NCBI GenBank assembly: GCA_013398275.1 | Contig: VZSE01008773.1 | Coordinates: forward strand, 189,971 to 253,970 | Direction of reading: 5' to 3' | Length of the DNA stretch: 64,000 nt | Origin: Promerops cafer | Taxonomy: Eukaryota; Chordata; Aves; Passeriformes; Nectariniidae | The notes under the pieces: generated by a model | Database searches by the model: none | What the model was told of the DNA's origin: nothing | What the model saw: the letters and a program-made list of their open reading frames with translations, nothing else | Shown here: positions 1 to 13,301 of the stretch, in pieces | How the letters are laid out: the number at the start of each line of letters is the position of its first letter | Position numbering within the stretch: the first letter of the stretch is position 1 | Made by a program: the position numbers and the translations under genes

Positions 1-500
1 CACCATATATCTACTAATGTAATTTCCTTTGATTTTTTAATGCGGGTTTTTTTTCCTCACTGTGCTTCCCAGTATACCTGTGATCTTTCCCTTCTAGAAC
101 AGTTTACTAATTACTTCACCACCTCTATGGAAATTAGTCAGAAGAACTGACAGTCATTGGCACCTGATGAGCTCTTTTGCTGCGAAACATGTGTCCCTAA
201 AGTCCACATCCCTGCCTGCAACCTTGCACTCATATTCCAAAGGTGTAGGAAAGGATTAAAAGTAAGATGAATGAAGAAAAGACCAAGAGTTAGAATCACC
301 TGTTTTGTGGAAAACATATCTTCTAGAAAATCTCTTCTAAACAATTATTTGTCCTCTTTTGCAGCAACTTTTTCCTCACAACATAAACTTAAGGAAACAG
401 ATTCTTTAAAATAGCCATAGGGTACCCAAAACAAAACACTGGGTTTAAAACCCAGGAGCCATTTCTTAAGACTGGTAAAGTTGAAACAATTTTCACTCAC

Positions 501-587
501 CTGCTGGCAGTCTGAAGGCAGTTCATTGGACTGTCTGTTCAGAACCCCGGAGTTTCCCAAGTCTAAGGTCGACATTGATTTTTATTT
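501..587 (-). CDS. possible start-codon exon of an unidentified gene running off the left edge
   Basis: On the minus strand an AG acceptor-like site (588-589) is followed by about 12 untranslated bases, an ATG at 575-573 and 25 open codons that end in phase 0 exactly at a strong donor (CAG|GTGAGT, donor at 500-499). The 25 residues begin MSTLDLGNSG and end SDCQQ. The reading frame stays open past the donor, so splicing is not forced by the sequence. The start context is weak (T at -3) and the pyrimidine tract before the acceptor is poor. I found no matching next exon in bases 1-490, so the rest would lie outside the window. I do not recognise the peptide. A chance ATG next to a chance donor is a real alternative. 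Confidence 0.25.
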
Positions 588-3500
588 CTGTAGTTACCAA
601 AATATTTTTATTTCTCAAAAAAATCCTTACTTTTCCAAATAATCTCTCCTATACTCATGAAGACATAATTTCTTACTAGCAATTTGTGCCTTTAAAGAGA
701 ATCAGTGGATGGTAACACTTAAATATATTGTTAGACAGCATCTGTACTTTTGGAAAGAATGCTCAGCTGTGTGATTTCATCTTTATTATCAGTCTTTAGG
801 CTATCACTCATTTTAAGCTAGAGATACTTTGGCAACAGGATGCTTGCCACCTTTTGAGGTCAGTGTGTACAAACCCCAGTGTAGTAAATGCTGTTACCCA
901 TGGCCTTTCCTCCACCTAGAAATGTCCATCACCATAATGGACGTTTGCTGTTTCCAAATGTTTGTGAACAGTTTTATTTCTGCCCCCTTCAGATGTTGTT
1001 TTTCTCATTTAAAAAACACTTGCTACTTTTACAATTTTCTTCAGTTAAGTATTTTCTAAAATAAGTTTTAACTGGGACAAAAGACAAATATTTGAATAGA
1101 GAAATATGGCATGTAGTTCATCAGTGTAACAGAGAGAGCAAAGGAGAGCATTAGTAAAAGGTAGACTTTCCTTCATGTTCTCTTTCATGTCTGAGACAAC
1201 AAAGGAGAAAACTAGTATGTTTTGGCTACAGCAAGCTGTGAGAGCCCTCAGCACTCCTCTTGTCAACCTGCCACCTAAGTTTCTCAGGAGATCTCTCCCC
1301 AAACCATTTCCACCAAAACATCCATATGAGCAGAGACCTACTCTTCTGACTCTTTAAATCTCTGGGGTGCAATGGCTGCAGAGCTCAGGAAATTCCTTCA
1401 GCATTGCATCTGGCCGAGCAGAGGAGCAGGAGGTAGCTGCTAGCATGGGGTAGGTGATAGCTAGCAGATGCAAGAGGCTGGTGGCCACTGCCTCAACCTG
1501 TGCAGCTGCATCCAGGGTGTGGGAGTGGTGAATGTTCATAACAGAGTGTCAGAAGGACCTCTGATATTGATGGATAATGCTAAATCAAATCAGAAGGAGC
1601 AATACAGTAAAAATGAAGCCTAGGAGCTATTGAATATGTTAGGAGGAAGCTCTAGAATGAAACATTCTAAGATTTTAAAGTGAGCCAAAACAAAGGCATT
1701 GCGCAAAATTTAACAAATCCTCTGTTGGCAGCAAAATGCCTCCTAACTCAAGACATCTAATGCTTATTTAGAAAGGGATAGAAAGCTATTCTGGTATATT
1801 TTGATGCTTGCATGGCAGCCAAAAGCAAGAGTCCCTACTGTGACATGCCTCTCTTTATGGTGTTGCCATAGAAGAAGAAGGGATCTTGGTCCCTTATAAA
1901 AGGTGAGAAAATGAGCTGTGTTTCCAACAGAAATTTCAACATTGCCAGTATCTGTTTTTAAAGTAATTAGGACTCAGGTACCCAGACAATGTTCATTAAG
2001 ATGCATCTTATTTGCAAGAACTATTCATTAGGTCTCATAAATAAATTATGCAAATTATGGCAACTGTACAGCAGTGCAATATGGTTATAAAAAGTACAGC
2101 ACCTTCACCTAGGAGGCCTGCTTTTTGAAAGTAGCATATTTTCCCCAGACCCACAATTTCAGAGTCTTGATTAGTTTGTTTCCAGTCTTACTGTTCCCAT
2201 TATTTCAGGTCAGAGATTTCCTTCATCGCATCCTGCACCAAGATTCAAGATCAAAAACAATTAAAAAATGAATTTTATATCTGCCCAATTGTGAAATACT
2301 GCATCTCGTAAAAACTGCTGATCCTTCCATTACTGAGTTTTGGGCCTCATGGAATGGCTTTTTTTTCTCTCACATGAGCCTATCTGTCATTAAATAAAAG
2401 GTAAAAGGAAGCAAATATAGAGGTACAGAAGCATAAAAATGATAAATGGAAAAGACTAATTGGGTAATTTAATATATTTTTCTGCCATTTTACTCTTATT
2501 CCTCAGTGCATTTGGTGATGCTTTGTCCAGTCTAACTTAAAATGTCTGAGGCAATGAGGTTTTGTTCCTAGGTTCCCATAAGAGAAGAAATAATTCCCAG
2601 GAAAAGTAAACATTAACTGTAAGTCAGAAGACTATATTCTTGCATCGTTTGTGTTCTTATATATTTTCATTAACTCAGTTTACTATTGAAAAAACGGAAG
2701 AAAATATTTCAACACCTTGGATACACAGACATACTGTTTTGGGTTGCAATTTGCTATACAACTTCTCATTCATGTTAATTGTGTGAGTCCACTTCCTTAG
2801 CCCACAACAAACAGTGATTCAAATACACTCAGGTTGCTTATACTTCAGCACTGGTGCTTGAAATGAAAGGGCACTTATGAAGAACTTACTTTCAGGTAAG
2901 AGTAAATAAAAGACTTGCTTTAAGAGCCCATCCAGTACACACCAAACGCACGCTGAGAATTTCAGACCAGAGTAGAACTAGTCTATCACAGAGATATAAG
3001 CCTGCTAAAGACACTGAAATGCACAGACTGAACTTCAGCGCCTCACTACCAATTGTTTTCCTTTAATGCTGGTTTTTTATTATGCATTCCTTGTTCCAGT
3101 AGAAATTGACTTTGACTGCCTTTTGCTCATTAAGCAACATTGTGGCTCTTCATTCTTGCACCAGATTAAAATAGCAAATAGAAAAAATTATTAGAGATCA
3201 TAGGTGATTTGTCTGTGTATTTAAACTCTAAGAAATTCCTAGACAAGAGTCAGTGATTTAGAACCAGATTAATATTTAAGTACTATTTAAAGGAAATAAA
3301 GTTTTTAAACAGAAATATTGCTTATTACACTATGAAGCACCAAGCGGCCTATATAAGACTAAGGATGGATTTTGTTACATTCTCTGATTTAAAAGACAAT
3401 TTGAGTCCTGAACAACTTGGTGCCCTGATAACATAGGTATGATAAATCATTAGAGGAACAAATAAAAGTAACAGCTCAGTACAATAAGTCATACAGAGTT

Positions 3501-4984
3501 GGGAATACCTCACTGATTTATTAGAAAGTACTTAAAATTTAAATGTTCAAGTCCATAAAGTGACTATCATGCTAGCATGAACATTAAAAGTTTGCAAATA
3601 CCACAAAGCAATGTTGTATTAAAATTCCATAAAGTACTAACAGAATTTTTTTTATTAACTAATTAATTAAAAATACAAGGAAAACACTGCATTACTTCCT
3701 TAGCAAGTTACAATGTAATTAGTAGGACTGAACGTATTAATATGAATAAAACATCAACTTGTTCTTATACAATTCCTTTCTCATTGTCAGCTGAAATACA
3801 CCAGCTATTTTTCCAGACTCTATGGATATAATAGCCTGCTTCTCTACTTTGGAAAGTTATTAAGAGTGTATCTTGAGCAAACTGGGTACCCTGATACAGC
3901 CTCTTGGGCAAAGCATTTCCAAACTCCTTTTCCTTAGGATAGTGAAGTCAGCTTTTCAGTTCCAGTAATACAATTCCACAGTGCATAGCACTGACCAGCT
4001 GTAAATTCAGATTGCAAAATCAGACTAATTTGAAGGAATTTGGCAGGTTAATTTCCTACCCCAAGTAGATTTTATATTGGTCCCCTGATGTTTGCTCATG
4101 CCAAATTTTAATTAGCATTGTCACAAATATTTATTTTATGGTATTACATCTTTTCCACTCACCTGTGGACCCCCTAACCTCCCTCGCATAGGACCACTGT
4201 GTTGTCTTCCATTCTGGACTTTTTCTGTTCCTAAATTTTTGCTGCACATTTCACAGCCAAGTCTTTGTCTAAGCTGTAGATCAAGTAGTATTACACCGTA
4301 CAGTCCTAGTGTTCAAGATATCAGGCTTCTCCAATTGCTCTTCTTGTACAATAATTTTACATTTCTTCAGGAAATGTGGCATAATACAGGACCTGTGACA
4401 TAATACAACTGACTTCCTTAGAGAAAAATATTTGTCAGCTTGGAGTGATACAGATGAAATAATATCACATCATCTAGCATGATGCCTGTTTTCATGAGCT
4501 TGGTGATACCATTCACAGGGCCAGCTGCAGTGCTTTGACTTTGACCCCTCTACCTTTGCAGTGTTTCTGGCATGTTCTCCCGCAAACTGTTCATACTGTG
4601 TCTCCCTATCTGGTGCAAACAGAGAGCATTCAAATAGACCCTACCATTAGCAGTATTGTCCCCAGACAATGTCTAATAAGAACCCTTAAACCCTTGTGGG
4701 TTGTTTATCTGTCTAGTTGAAGATCATCCTGATTTTCAAGCTTAAGGAAGCTTGACCGTTCAGGTTAAAGTTGGACAACTAAAGACAAATCAGCATAGCA
4801 TAGGGTGAAAGTGTGGAAGACAAGATTCAGCAAATGACCACTACAGAAATTTCCTGAGTGTGTAGTTGGTTGCATTTGCTGAGTAGTAAAGATAAAAATA
4901 CTGAGACAGTATATTGAAGACTGAGATATTATAGTTTATGATTTAAACATCTTCATGAAGGACTTTTGCCTATTAAGGCAAAAC
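588..4984. other. intergenic, no gene seen
   Basis: AT-rich DNA with only short unsupported open frames. I see no LINE, LTR, RNA gene or exon that I can name. A less AT-rich patch lies at about 1370-1550 without recognisable content. Around 2000-2100 there is a cluster of homeodomain- and octamer-like motifs (ATTATGCAAATTA), which could be a regulatory element but is unproven. Confidence 0.5.
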
Positions 4985-5808
4985 TGTGTTACAAAAGGCT
5001 GCGGAGAAGACCACCACACCCTGAATGGGGCCCTGACTGAGGCCCTACACTGCTCACTGATGAAGATCAGATAAAGTAACAACTCAGGGCTGGGGGAGAA
5101 GAATTAAATTCACAGAGCACAACACACAGAGCACACTCTTCCCAGCCCCAGGGCTTTCTGCTGCCAGGCCCGCACAGGCCTCACACCAAAGGTGGGGGGA
5201 GAGGCTTTGGCTGTGTGGGGAAAAGGCCTCTGGTGAGAGGAGTGACCGCCCATCCTCCGCTGGGCAGAGGAGCTCAGCTGAGGGGCCCCTCCACCCCGGA
5301 GAAGCTGCATCCACGAAGGACACAGGGGTGTCATGGCCTGTCAGAAGATCCCCCAAGGGGTCCCCAGACCCTGCACCAGAGCACTGCAGATGATGCAGCA
5401 GACCCACAGTTCTGCAAGGGACCGTGTTACACTGGGTCTCTGCAAGGGAGGCACCTGGGCATTCCCACCTGCCCAAAATGTTTATTAATCCACTGGATTC
5501 TATACATTTCAGCATGGTGTGGTGGCATGGCAGCCACAGGGGAGCCTCAAGAAAACCAGATGGAGGGGAGCAACAAGACCTCATTGGGACCCTCAGAAAG
5601 GTTTCTACCTAATCCCTGTCACCCTCTCCCTGTCCTACCACCCCCCTACACACTCTTCTTTCTCTGTTTCTCTCTTTCTTTCTTTTCTCTTTCTTTGCCT
5701 CTTTTACTATTAAATAAAACATATCAATTTTTTTACACCAACATCTAACCTTGTTTGGTTTTAACCACCTTTTTCGAGTCTTTCTGGGTCTGATCTGTTT
5801 TGTTCACA
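4985..5808 (+). mobile_element. LTR-like element (solo LTR of an endogenous retrovirus), class uncertain
   Basis: A GC-richer block stands out from its AT-rich flanks. It starts TGTGTTACAAAAGG and ends CTGTTTTGTTCACA, ends that are imperfect inverted complements with the expected TG...CA termini. Near its right end it has a long pyrimidine-rich tract (about 5640-5705) followed by an AATAAA poly(A) signal at about 5712, then about 90 bp to the end. This is the U3-R-U5 order of an LTR in plus orientation. No coding interior or second copy is present. I could not find a convincing target-site duplication, so the ends may be a few bases off. The long open frames inside are by-products of base composition. 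Confidence 0.5.
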
Positions 5809-8199
5809 GAGGCTTAGCTTTCTTTGGTCTCCTGTATTAAACCGGTTCATAACACAGTAAGAATTCTTTCCCAGAGCCTACAAAAACTGCAGTACCATTT
5901 ACACTTTGTCATCACCTCCCACATTGTCATGTTTGAATTCCTTACAGAGGCCTTGAATTCCTTACAGAGGCCTTCCATGAGGGAGCTTACATCATGTACT
6001 ACAGGCTCTGCAAGCTGGCAGGAGCTTTTTGTCAGTGAAAATCAGGAATCAAATGCTGTAGTGCAATTTAGTCTTCATTTCGTTTGATGTCTTCTTCCCA
6101 TCATGCTTGAAAATAATGTGCAATAGACAAAATATGAACAGTCCTTATAAGGAAATGGAAGTCAAACAAAAATCTGAGACCAGGCCACTTCCTTTTCTGG
6201 TAGTTAAGTGTATATGACCAGGCACAATAAGGGGGAAAGAAATACATGTTTTGTAGCATATTAGACTGTATAGACACCACTGTAGTTAAGTGCCCACTGA
6301 AATATTCAATGGACTTTAACAAATTAATTCTTTCCCTTTTAATGAAGGATAAATTCTCGGTTACCTAATGCAAACAAGTGCTTTATTGACAGCATCAATA
6401 GCTCACATAAAGCAAAAACATGTTCCATATAAATGGCTATATCTGCACCAACTGGCAAAAAAATACAAGGTGGTGAAAGGGGAGCAAAGTGAATTACTGT
6501 AATACAACATCCAAAACACAGTCATTTATTACAAAGGCTATGTCAGTGTAAGACAATGTTATCTGAGACCTATAGATTTAAATCATTACAAATGAGCAGA
6601 AGCAACTGTCAGAGCCTTACTGTGAGAGCTACGCTGCAGACTCGTCAAATTCTTAGGTGAAACTGTCAAGTTAAGCTGTAAAATTTCAAACATATAGTGG
6701 TGTCTATGTGCTTTATAAAGTTGAAATAATTTACTCAAAATATTGATTTGTGTGACAAGTCTATAGAGAAAATCTATGCTACTTCTAAAGTCACATAGCA
6801 TTGTTTCAACTGACTCTAAACAACAAGAAGGCTGGAATAGACTATACTGCTGATCTCTACATGGTATCAGACTGATACTACAGTGGTCAGTCTTGTTTCC
6901 CACGTCTCAGTCACCTTATTCACGATGATCAAAAAGCTCCGATTATTTCTGTGTGCCTTGTTGCAGCCTCATCCTCTGTCTAGTGTTTCTTATGCTTTCT
7001 TACCACTAGGCACCACTGACATTGCACAGTGGAACTGTGTGTGAGTTCTCAGAGATGTTGAATTTGGGCAGTTTCAGCACAAGAATACAAGCAGGATTTC
7101 AAGATCTGTTTTATGTCTGGGCAGTAGTGAAATTCACATTTTTCAAAACAAATTCCATAACTCACTTGCCATGAAAAAGTATGTGTTAGGATACCTAGTA
7201 GACAAAATGTAAGCAATATATTTGACAGTCTGGGAAAGTGCAAAACGCACCTCTGAGACATGCAGGAGATCAAACAAGCATGCTGTTGGTCTTGCCTCTC
7301 AAGCCGAGAGTTCTGCATTATTTATATGAAGAGGAGCAGCTCCAAGATGAGAAACTGTTAGAGTCTGACACCATCATCAGCAATGTAGGCATTTGTCTAG
7401 GGTTCAGGATCAGAGCAGTCTGTCCTGGAATAGTGATTTACCAGCTTCATGTTACATTTTATGGCTAACGTACACTAGCAGTAACAATGCTGAGATTTTA
7501 CTGATTGATTAGTAGAAAAATTTATTTAGCTGTTCATGTGAACTAATTATGGAGTATATAAGGATACTTAATGATACACTGGAATCTCCTTCTCACTTCC
7601 TTTCTCACCGTCTACTAACCACATCCAGCATAAAATAAATAACCTGTTACTCTTTATGTTAGGAGATAAGGTGGACTTCATTGCCTCTTCTTTACTATCT
7701 TCTTCTCTTCCCTACGGAGGAACCAGCTTTTATTTCTCATGATCTCACCAGCTGTTAAAATGAGCTAGCATCTTTTAGTGAAAGCTCCCTAACTTTTCCC
7801 TAACTGGGAGAAGTTTAACTCCCCAGCTGTTTTAGAAACAATGTTACTACTGTTTTGAGCAGAAGCCTTTTGCACAAAAGGAAGTAGTGAGTTACAGAAA
7901 TTTTCTGGAGAACACAAAGGTTGTCATAAGCATAGGGGACTGAATTTCAAAAACAAAAATAAATTACCAGAAGGATTGAAATAGAGAAAATGGCACAAAA
8001 GGCAGGTTGTGAACTTGAGATCTAATTAAAATTTCTGTCATAAGTTGAACCTTATAATTTGCAAAAAAATTAGAGGAGAACAAGATGAGTGCATGAATCA
8101 ATTAGAAAGTTGTAATGAACATTGTACTTCTCTGGAAAAGATGAAAGTGATTCTAGATTCCATTTGTCATACCCAAACAAAATAAGGAAGCATACAAGG
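5809..8199. other. intergenic, no gene seen
   Basis: AT-rich sequence with short unsupported open frames only. It holds one perfect 20-bp tandem pair (5933-5972) and no recognisable transposon or exon. Confidence 0.5.
5933..5972. repeat. perfect 20-bp tandem duplication (two copies)
   Basis: The unit TTGAATTCCTTACAGAGGCC occurs at 5933-5952 and again immediately at 5953-5972, followed by two more matching bases. It is most likely a replication-slippage duplication. Confidence 0.9.
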
Positions 8200-8560
8200 G
8201 ACTAATACGCCGCTGGAATGTGGTATACAGTTCTCATTGCTCACGTTCAATGAGACCACAGAAAAGGGTCATGATATGTCCTATCAAGAGAATGAGTATG
8301 GGAAGAGTCCAAAGTCCTTAAATGCTATAATACCAAAACAAGGCAGGAGAGGGGAGGGGATTTCTGCCCTACATAGCTTGAAGACAAGAGAAGGGTAACT
8401 TTTCTCTTGAATACATTCAGATTTTAGATTAAAAGAAAACTTACAGTCCTTGGCACAGAAAAGTCTGGAGCAAGCTTTCACTGGAAATACCTGGAGTAAG
8501 AAACGTAATTAACTTCACGGTGGAACTTGCCAAACTACCAAAAGGTTATGCAGTCAGGTT
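8200..8560 (+). mobile_element. possible very old CR1/L3-like LINE remnant
   Basis: Several phrases resemble the conserved 3' coding part of old CR1/L3 LINEs in order: a stretch like 'ctggaatgtggtatacagtt' at 8213-8232, 'catgatatgtcctat' near 8270, and 'cttcacggtggaactt' near 8514. The spacing is disturbed and identity is low. I judge this from memory of family consensus patterns, so it is tentative. Confidence 0.3.
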
Positions 8561-11040
8561 GCCAATAAAAGCTAAGAGCAGAATGTCTGTCACTATCTGC
8601 TCTGCCTTTGACAGAGTAAGTAGCACCTTACTTGTTTGTGCTTTTCTGTTCACCCAGGCGTACCAGTGGAGGGAGGAAGAATCTGTCCAAGACGTGGAAG
8701 TGCTAAGTTCTGTAACAAATTATATATGCTATGTTTCAGCTTGCAGCTGGTCAGATTCCTCCACTATTGAGTGTATTAACAGCTTAGCTGGAATCCTGTC
8801 ATGTAGTCTACCAGGTGCTTTTACAGACCGATACTTCAAAAGGGGTGAAAAAGAAATCTATTTATCTGTCAGTCACTCAGAAGAACAAACATGAGACAAG
8901 ATGCGTTATTCAACATGTTCTTTTCAGATCTATCCTTTTTCTTTGAGGGGATGGTGCTGAATTCTTGCAAGTCATATGGCAGTTATGCTACAGTGATCCA
9001 CACTTGTGGGATCTTACTTGAGTAACTGTTTCTCCAGAGCCAAGTTATGACATCAGTGGCACCTGCCAAAATTTATAGCACAGATCAAACGTGGCATTCA
9101 GAGTTTGTGCCCTGTAACTGTCTGGTCATTCCTCATGGTGAGTTGCAGACTTCACAAAATGAGACTGTGGGTTTGAGTTTTTTTCCCCTTGCCATTAAGC
9201 TAATTCATAGTAGCAGATGTCATCACTCCCAAATAAAAATGGGTGACGGATGAATAGATTTCATCAGTTATTCCTGGCAGTTGGAGTTCTTTTGAAAAGG
9301 GGAACCCAGGGGTAAAACTGACATGATTCAGTAATCACTCAAGAAAACCATACTTTGACAGAAGAGGAAGCTACTATACAATCAAAGTAAGCATTTATAT
9401 TCTTGTATTTTGGCCAAAATAAGATTTTCTCTTCCTGTCTTGATTATTAAATCTGCCTAGATATACATGGGTATACATTAATTTTATATTTTGTTAAATC
9501 ATGCAAATTTGAACAGTTTTCTTCTTGTTCCCTCCATGACCTGGAATTCTGTATATTTCAGAATACCTTTATGAAAGTTATTGTGATCCTATGTGATTTA
9601 TAAAACGTAAGAGATATCCTTCCACTGTTTCATTTTACTCTAGTCATAACTTCAGTTATTAAGCTATTATTTGTTACTATCTTTTTTGGTATTACTAGAA
9701 CGTCTGTATTACACACTCCAACTTAAAGAAAAACCACCATAAAAGGAATATGTAAGGGGATACTAATCAAAATTACGCATTCTTTAAGTGTAATTTAAAG
9801 CTTTTCAGACCTTTGAGCCTTTTTAAAATTTTTTTTAAGGAGCACTATAAATGGGCTTTGAACCATACTGTAGTAGGTCTATTATGCTGGAAAACATTTC
9901 ATGCTTAGGCAAACAAACCCTAGTGAAGGGCAAAAGGAATAGGATATTAATTAGTGTCCTGACAAAGATAAACCAGCTCATGGTCATGATATGACCCAAG
10001 GGACTGAGTGTAGTTATAGTCAAAGATAATCTTTCCATTGTTTACAATGGTCACCAAAAAACCTCTGAAGTGACAGTGGAAATTCTTCCAGGAGCATGCT
10101 TGTGTTTCATATTAAAATTGGCTGAATCATCAAATTCATTGAAAGAGTTAAAATTAGACTTATCTCCAACTTTTAAAAATAAAATATTTTTAAGATATAT
10201 ATATACATTTAAAAATACCATTCTTGTTAAAGACTTTATCTTTCAGTAAAAATTTTGGAAATAAACTTTGGAAATGTTCAAATATTGTTTTACATTACTG
10301 ATTAAAATATTTTCCAATAAGGAAAGAAGCATAAGGTGGTTTTCTTTTTGTTAGCCAAAAAAATTATTCTTTAAATTATTCATAATTCAGACTAAAAATT
10401 ACATTGATATTTTTCTTCAAATATGTTCAACTAACAGTTTCATTGAATATATTGAAATACTTCTCACTAAAAAGTAAAAGCACAAATATTTTGCCTACAA
10501 GTCTGTCTGTATAAAACCCTGAATTTTTAGGACTGTGGCTAGCTTCAAACACATGTTAGATAGAAAGATTGAAAAAAGGTAAAAAATGCCTCCTGGGACT
10601 TTAGAAAATATTTTCTTCTCCTGCTTGTTTATTTCACATAAAGGTAACTCAAAATAGCAATTTTGTTCAAAACATCAAGGGCCATTTCTGACTCTTAAAA
10701 TTTCTCCAGAAAGAGTCCAAAGTAGAAATTACAAAGTGTGCAGAAGAGAAATTACTTGCATTGGATATTTTTTAAAACTCCTTTTTGTACCTCAGCAGAG
10801 GTAGACTGAGATTACAATAATTCAAAATATGCAGACCAGGCAGGGCCTAAGACCAGAACATTTGGAAACCTACTAATTTAACACCTTATCAAAGTGCACT
10901 CAGATGCAGATCAGATTAAATGAGAAGGTTTGGCTGGCTTTTTCCATACCAGTTTTGTGACAGTGAACAAAAGTTGTGCGTATGACTTACAGCTAGAAGC
11001 AAAATTTCCTCTCCCTTGTATGGGATAGATCTGTAGAGGG
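8561..11040. other. intergenic, no gene seen
   Basis: Very AT-rich DNA, especially 9400-10500, with a short TA run near 10195. No exon, RNA gene or mobile element could be supported. Confidence 0.5.
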
Positions 11041-12930
11041 AAAGCTGCTCATCATTCACACTTCAAATCTCCTTTAATCTGGCCCTGGGACATGACCTCA
11101 CAAGGAGAAGCAGAGGGGCAGGTATCCACCTCTTCACTCTTGTGACCAGTGAGAGGACTCAAGGAAACGGCTGAGTCAGGGGAGGTTTAGGCTGAATTAT
11201 CAGGAAAAAGTTCTTCATGCAGAGGGTGGCTGGGCACTGGAACAGGATCCCCAGAGAATCGGTCACAGCCTGACAGACTTCAAGAAACATTTCAACAATG
11301 CTCTCAGGCACATGGTGTGACTCTTGGGGATGGTGCTCTGCTGGGCCAGGAGCTGGACTCAATGATCTTTGTGGGTCCCTTCCAATTCAGTTTATTCTGT
11401 GACTCCATGATTTTCAGAGTTTAAAACAATGTATTATATGTAGGTGCTATCTGTATTTCATGAGTGATTTGCTGTCTTACAGATTGTTGCATTGCCCTCT
11501 GATTTATGGTTTGATTATAAATGTAGGAGATTTTTCTTTTACAGTGCCATTAATTTTGTTTTTACAATTAGTTCTTGTGGACATTCTCCATAAATTAATA
11601 ATATGTTAGCATATAAATTAATTTCTGTAAATTATGAATGCTGTAAAAACTCTTTTGTACACACTTACATGTTTTTGACAGTTGAGGTTCAGAGCTACCA
11701 AATGCATAAGCCACTTTAACCAAGATCTAATTTCATCCTAATTTAAATGTTGTTTTATCAGCTTGGCTATCTAAAAAAGCAGTAACCTATACTTCATATG
11801 GGCAGGTAGGATTGCAAAACCCATATAATCATAGTTCCTCCTTAACTATCTTAGTTGAAGATTTAATAAGGGACTCTGTCCTGCACCAATGTTATGAGCA
11901 TTTTAGTAACCCTTCATAGAAAATATATTGCAGAAAGCTTTATAGCATAAATTTTCAGTTCATAAATTATACTTCCAATATTTCATGTCTTCTCAATGAA
12001 TAACTTTAATAGAAGTGCTTGCTCTTGGTTATTTTACATTCATATCAGTGGATAAACATATTAAAGCAACCTACCGTTAGGAGTCAGAAAGACACCTCCC
12101 TGACTTTTCTTCAGTATCTCTGGAAAGATGAACCTATTTTCTTTGCTCACTTTCCACCCAGACAAAACCGGTCAAGTGACTGTAAGAAAGTGTGGGGTTT
12201 TGTTTATAGGGAAAATCTAATTGTTCTACTTGTTACTGAGCCCTGAGTTATCTGAGTGAAGGAATCAAGAACAACTTTAATGGCATTAAATCCAGTTGTC
12301 AGTGTAAATCCAATTTATATTATTGGGACATCTAAAAAAGAAAAAATCACACACCAACAAAACATGTTGTCTAGAGCAATAATTAAGATTTTTTTATATT
12401 TACAAAGGGTTACTCAGAAATCCAAACCAAGCTCCTAAGAAGAATCTTTCAATTAGAATAAGGAAAAACAGTTATTACAGTGCACATGAACCCTAGTCTC
12501 TGCACCTAAATGTCATAATGACAGGCTCAAAAATAGGATGCTTTCACACATCATACCATGAATGAGGCTGGCCAGCAATGCAGACACTACAGTCTTCAAA
12601 AGTTTTACATCAAGAATCTGTCTTAGTAAGGACCACATCAATACCCTGTGAAATATTAACTGTCACTGGTATTCCTGGGAACTAATAGCGAATGTTCTTG
12701 ACTTGCAAAAAGACCCACAGACCTAGCAGACTAAAACTTGCAGAACTACCTCCATCTTTTGGGCACTTGTCTGATCACAGCGTGTTCTTTTGAGTGGAGC
12801 AGCCAAAACTTAAGGCAGCCAAAATCCTCATGCATCCCCTCAAAATCTAATCAGTTTAAATCTCAGATAAAGACTGGAGACCCTCTCTGTACCATTTGGA
12901 GAACATCAACTAGAAGTTTAATAATCATAA
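11041..12930 (+). repeat. copy 1 of a 1890-bp direct tandem duplication
   Basis: This block is repeated base for base at 12931-14820. Reading the lines side by side at an offset of 1890 shows no difference, and four separate open frames translate identically in both copies. The copies abut at a single N (12931). Deleting either copy leaves a continuous sequence. The block holds a CR1 3' fragment and otherwise plain AT-rich DNA with no gene. Confidence 0.95.
11075..11411 (+). mobile_element. CR1 LINE 3' fragment
   Basis: Typical CR1 3' sequence: 'gagaggactcaaggaaacgg', 'tcaggggaggtttaggctg', 'gggcactggaacaggatccc' and 'ctcaggcacatggtgtgact', ending in 'gggtcccttccaattcag' and the CR1 tail repeat TTCTGTGACTCCATGA. 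It is 5'-truncated, non-coding and moderately diverged. Confidence 0.93.
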
Positions 12931-12931
12931 N
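12931..12931. other. single N: assembly gap or join
   Basis: This is the only ambiguous base I saw in the window. It lies exactly at the boundary between the two identical 1890-bp copies and aligns with an A at 11041 and an A at 14821. That position is what an unresolved contig overlap would produce. Confidence 0.9.
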
Positions 12932-12964
12932 AAGCTGCTCATCATTCACACTTCAAATCTCCTT

Positions 12965-13301
12965 TAATCTGGCCCTGGGACATGACCTCACAAGGAGAAG
13001 CAGAGGGGCAGGTATCCACCTCTTCACTCTTGTGACCAGTGAGAGGACTCAAGGAAACGGCTGAGTCAGGGGAGGTTTAGGCTGAATTATCAGGAAAAAG
13101 TTCTTCATGCAGAGGGTGGCTGGGCACTGGAACAGGATCCCCAGAGAATCGGTCACAGCCTGACAGACTTCAAGAAACATTTCAACAATGCTCTCAGGCA
13201 CATGGTGTGACTCTTGGGGATGGTGCTCTGCTGGGCCAGGAGCTGGACTCAATGATCTTTGTGGGTCCCTTCCAATTCAGTTTATTCTGTGACTCCATGA
13301 T
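12965..13301 (+). mobile_element. CR1 LINE 3' fragment (duplicate of the one at 11075)
   Basis: The same CR1 tail as at 11075-11411, carried along in the second copy of the block. It should not be counted as an independent insertion. Confidence 0.9.

Noticed and set aside
5084..5748. Open frames of 166 and 177 codons
   Set aside because: They lie inside an LTR-like element, overlap each other on opposite strands, and show only low-complexity proline and serine/leucine stretches.
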